Below are positions 21,884 to 23,065 of a stretch of 23,065 nucleotides of DNA, piece by piece. The translations under genes were made by a program, and so were the position numbers. Within the stretch, counting starts at the first letter, position 1. Each line of letters begins with the position of its first letter. The notes under the pieces are model-generated. The model ran no database searches. It was not told where the DNA came from and saw only the letters and a program-made list of their open reading frames with translations. Source of the DNA: HGM11525 sp045649145 (GTDB lineage Bacteria > Bacillota > Clostridia > UBA1381); NCBI GenBank assembly GCA_045649145.1, contig JAZRPK010000065.1, forward strand, positions 1-23,065, in the 5' to 3' direction.

Positions 21884-23065
21884 ATGAGTATTGAAAAAAT
21901 CGAAACCAAGTACGACGAAAATCAAATACAGGTTTTGGAAGGCTTAGACGCTGTAAGAAAGCGTCCGGGTATGTACATCGGCTCGACATCATCAGCCGGA
22001 CTGCATCACCTCGTATACGAGATTGTGGACAACTCAATCGACGAGGCGTTGGCAGGCTTTTGTGATGAAATTAAGGTCGAAATCAACCCCGATAACTCGG
22101 TAACAGTAACCGATAACGGACGTGGTATCCCCGTTGGTATACATCCGCAACAGGGTATTCCGACTGTTGAGGTAGTACTTACAATACTTCACGCCGGCGG
22201 TAAATTCGGCGGCGGCGGATATAAGGTTTCGGGCGGTCTGCATGGTGTTGGCTCGTCGGTTGTTAATGCTCTTTCCGAACGTCTTGAGGTAGAGGTTTCT
22301 GACGGTGAGCATATTCATTACCAAAGCTATGAACGTGGTAAGCCGACTTGTAAGCTTAAGGTGATTGGTGACACCAAAAAGACAGGTACAAAAATCACAT
22401 TCCTCCCGGACCCCGAGATTTTCGAGGTGCTCGAGTTCGATTACGAGGTACTTCTTAAAAGACTTCGTGAACAGGCGTTTCTAAATCAAGGAGTTAAAAT
22501 TATATTCATCGATCACCGAGCAGAAGAGCCGACAGAAAATGTGCTCTACGCAGAGGGCGGTATCCGTGAGTTTGTAACCTTCCTTAATAAGAACAAGGAC
22601 CCGATGCACGAGGATATTATCTATTTTTCAGCCTCCAGAAAGGATATGGAGGTTGAGGTTGCTATGCAGTATACCGACGCATACAGCGAGACCATTTTGA
22701 GCTTTGCCAATAATATCCACACAATTGACGGCGGTATGCACGAAACGGGATTTAAGTCGGGACTTACAAGAGTTATCAATGACTATGCCAGAAAATATAA
22801 TCTCTTAAAGGAAAAGGATGATAACCTCTCCGGCGAAGATACAAGAGAGGGCCTGACAGTAGATATCAGTGTTAAGGTGGCTGAGGCACAGTATGAGGGA
22901 CAGACTAAGACAAAGCTCGGTAACCCCGAGGCTAGAGCGCTTGTAGAGGGTGCTTTGGGCGACAAGCTGTCAGCATTTTTGGAGGAAAATCCGAAGATTG
23001 CAAAGACCATTGTCGAAAAGACAATCAGCGCATCACGTGCAAGAGAAGCTGCCAGAAGAGCAAGA
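21884..23065 (+). CDS. gyrB: DNA gyrase subunit B, C-terminus beyond window
   Basis: The ATPase subunit of DNA gyrase, which introduces negative supercoils. The first 394 residues are visible and the frame is open at the window end. The GHKL ATPase shows EIVDNSIDEALAG (46-58, with Asn50 as metal ligand), DNGRGIPV (77-84) and GGLHGVGSSVVNALS (117-131). The transducer lysine lies in QTKTKLGN (340-347). ParE is less likely because the gene follows recF and remB, the classic gyrB position. GGAGAG precedes the ATG. Confidence 0.96.
   Translation, partial: MSIEKIETKYDENQIQVLEGLDAVRKRPGMYIGSTSSAGLHHLVYEIVDNSIDEALAGFCDEIKVEINPDNSVTVTDNGRGIPVGIHPQQGIPTVEVVLTILHAGGKFGGGGYKVSGGLHGVGSSVVNALSERLEVEVSDGEHIHYQSYERGKPTCKLKVIGDTKKTGTKITFLPDPEIFEVLEFDYEVLLKRLREQAFLNQGVKIIFIDHRAEEPTENVLYAEGGIREFVTFLNKNKDPMHEDIIYFSASRKDMEVEVAMQYTDAYSETILSFANNIHTIDGGMHETGFKSGLTRVINDYARKYNLLKEKDDNLSGEDTREGLTVDISVKVAEAQYEGQTKTKLGNPEARALVEGALGDKLSAFLEENPKIAKTIVEKTISASRAREAARRAR

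Overview
The window looks like chromosomal DNA of a low-to-mid GC, endospore-forming member of the Clostridia, probably a gut Oscillospiraceae/Ruminococcaceae-type bacterium. Evidence for this is a complete eight-gene spoIIIA operon, spmAB, a clostridial Feo iron system with its small Cys-rich partner, strong AGGAGG-type ribosome binding sites and sigma-A promoters with 17-nt spacers. I see no phage, insertion sequence, tRNA, rRNA or CRISPR array. The assignment to a lineage is inference from gene content, not from a database match.

Layout. 1-2301 (-): a Cu(I)-exporting P-type ATPase, cut at its C-terminus by the window edge. 2302-4947 (+): a divergent iron-uptake operon, feoA-feoB plus a 51-residue Cys-rich membrane protein, with three copies of a TTAG-N6-CTAA inverted repeat. 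A two-way terminator follows. 4991-10031 (-): the sporulation channel operon spoIIIAA to AH in canonical order, with an Asp23/Gls24-family gene downstream that has its own promoter. 10109-10950 (-): thyA, whose terminator hairpin contains its own last codons. 11037-12097 (+): spmA-spmB, divergent from thyA through an 86-bp gap where a housekeeping and a sporulation-type promoter appear to overlap. 12215-15873 (+): lower glycolysis genes pgk, tpiA and gpmI, with a 105-nt imperfect inverted repeat between pgk and tpiA. 15951-16200: a small Q/N-rich reading frame on the minus strand preceded by a possible H-type pseudoknot and a 16-bp perfect palindrome. 16281-23065 (+): a tightly packed operon recJ-rel-yaaA-recF-remB-gyrB, with gyrB cut by the window end.

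How the genes work together. SpoIIIAA-AH build the mother-cell side of the feeding channel around the forespore, and SpmA/SpmB act in spore core dehydration. Both units carry upstream sequences with the spacing and bases expected of sigma-E promoters. The last operon joins DNA repair (recJ, recF), the stringent response (rel), a matrix regulator (remB) and gyrase. Its yaaA-recF-remB-gyrB part is the arrangement usually found beside dnaA-dnaN at the origin, but here recJ-rel takes the place of dnaA-dnaN.

Most of the window is well-understood core biology. I do not see a clearly new multi-gene system. The parts least explained are non-coding: the pgk-tpiA element, the structured leader and palindrome at 16109-16182, the Feo operator/hairpin cluster, and the overlapping promoter and terminator arrangements around thyA.
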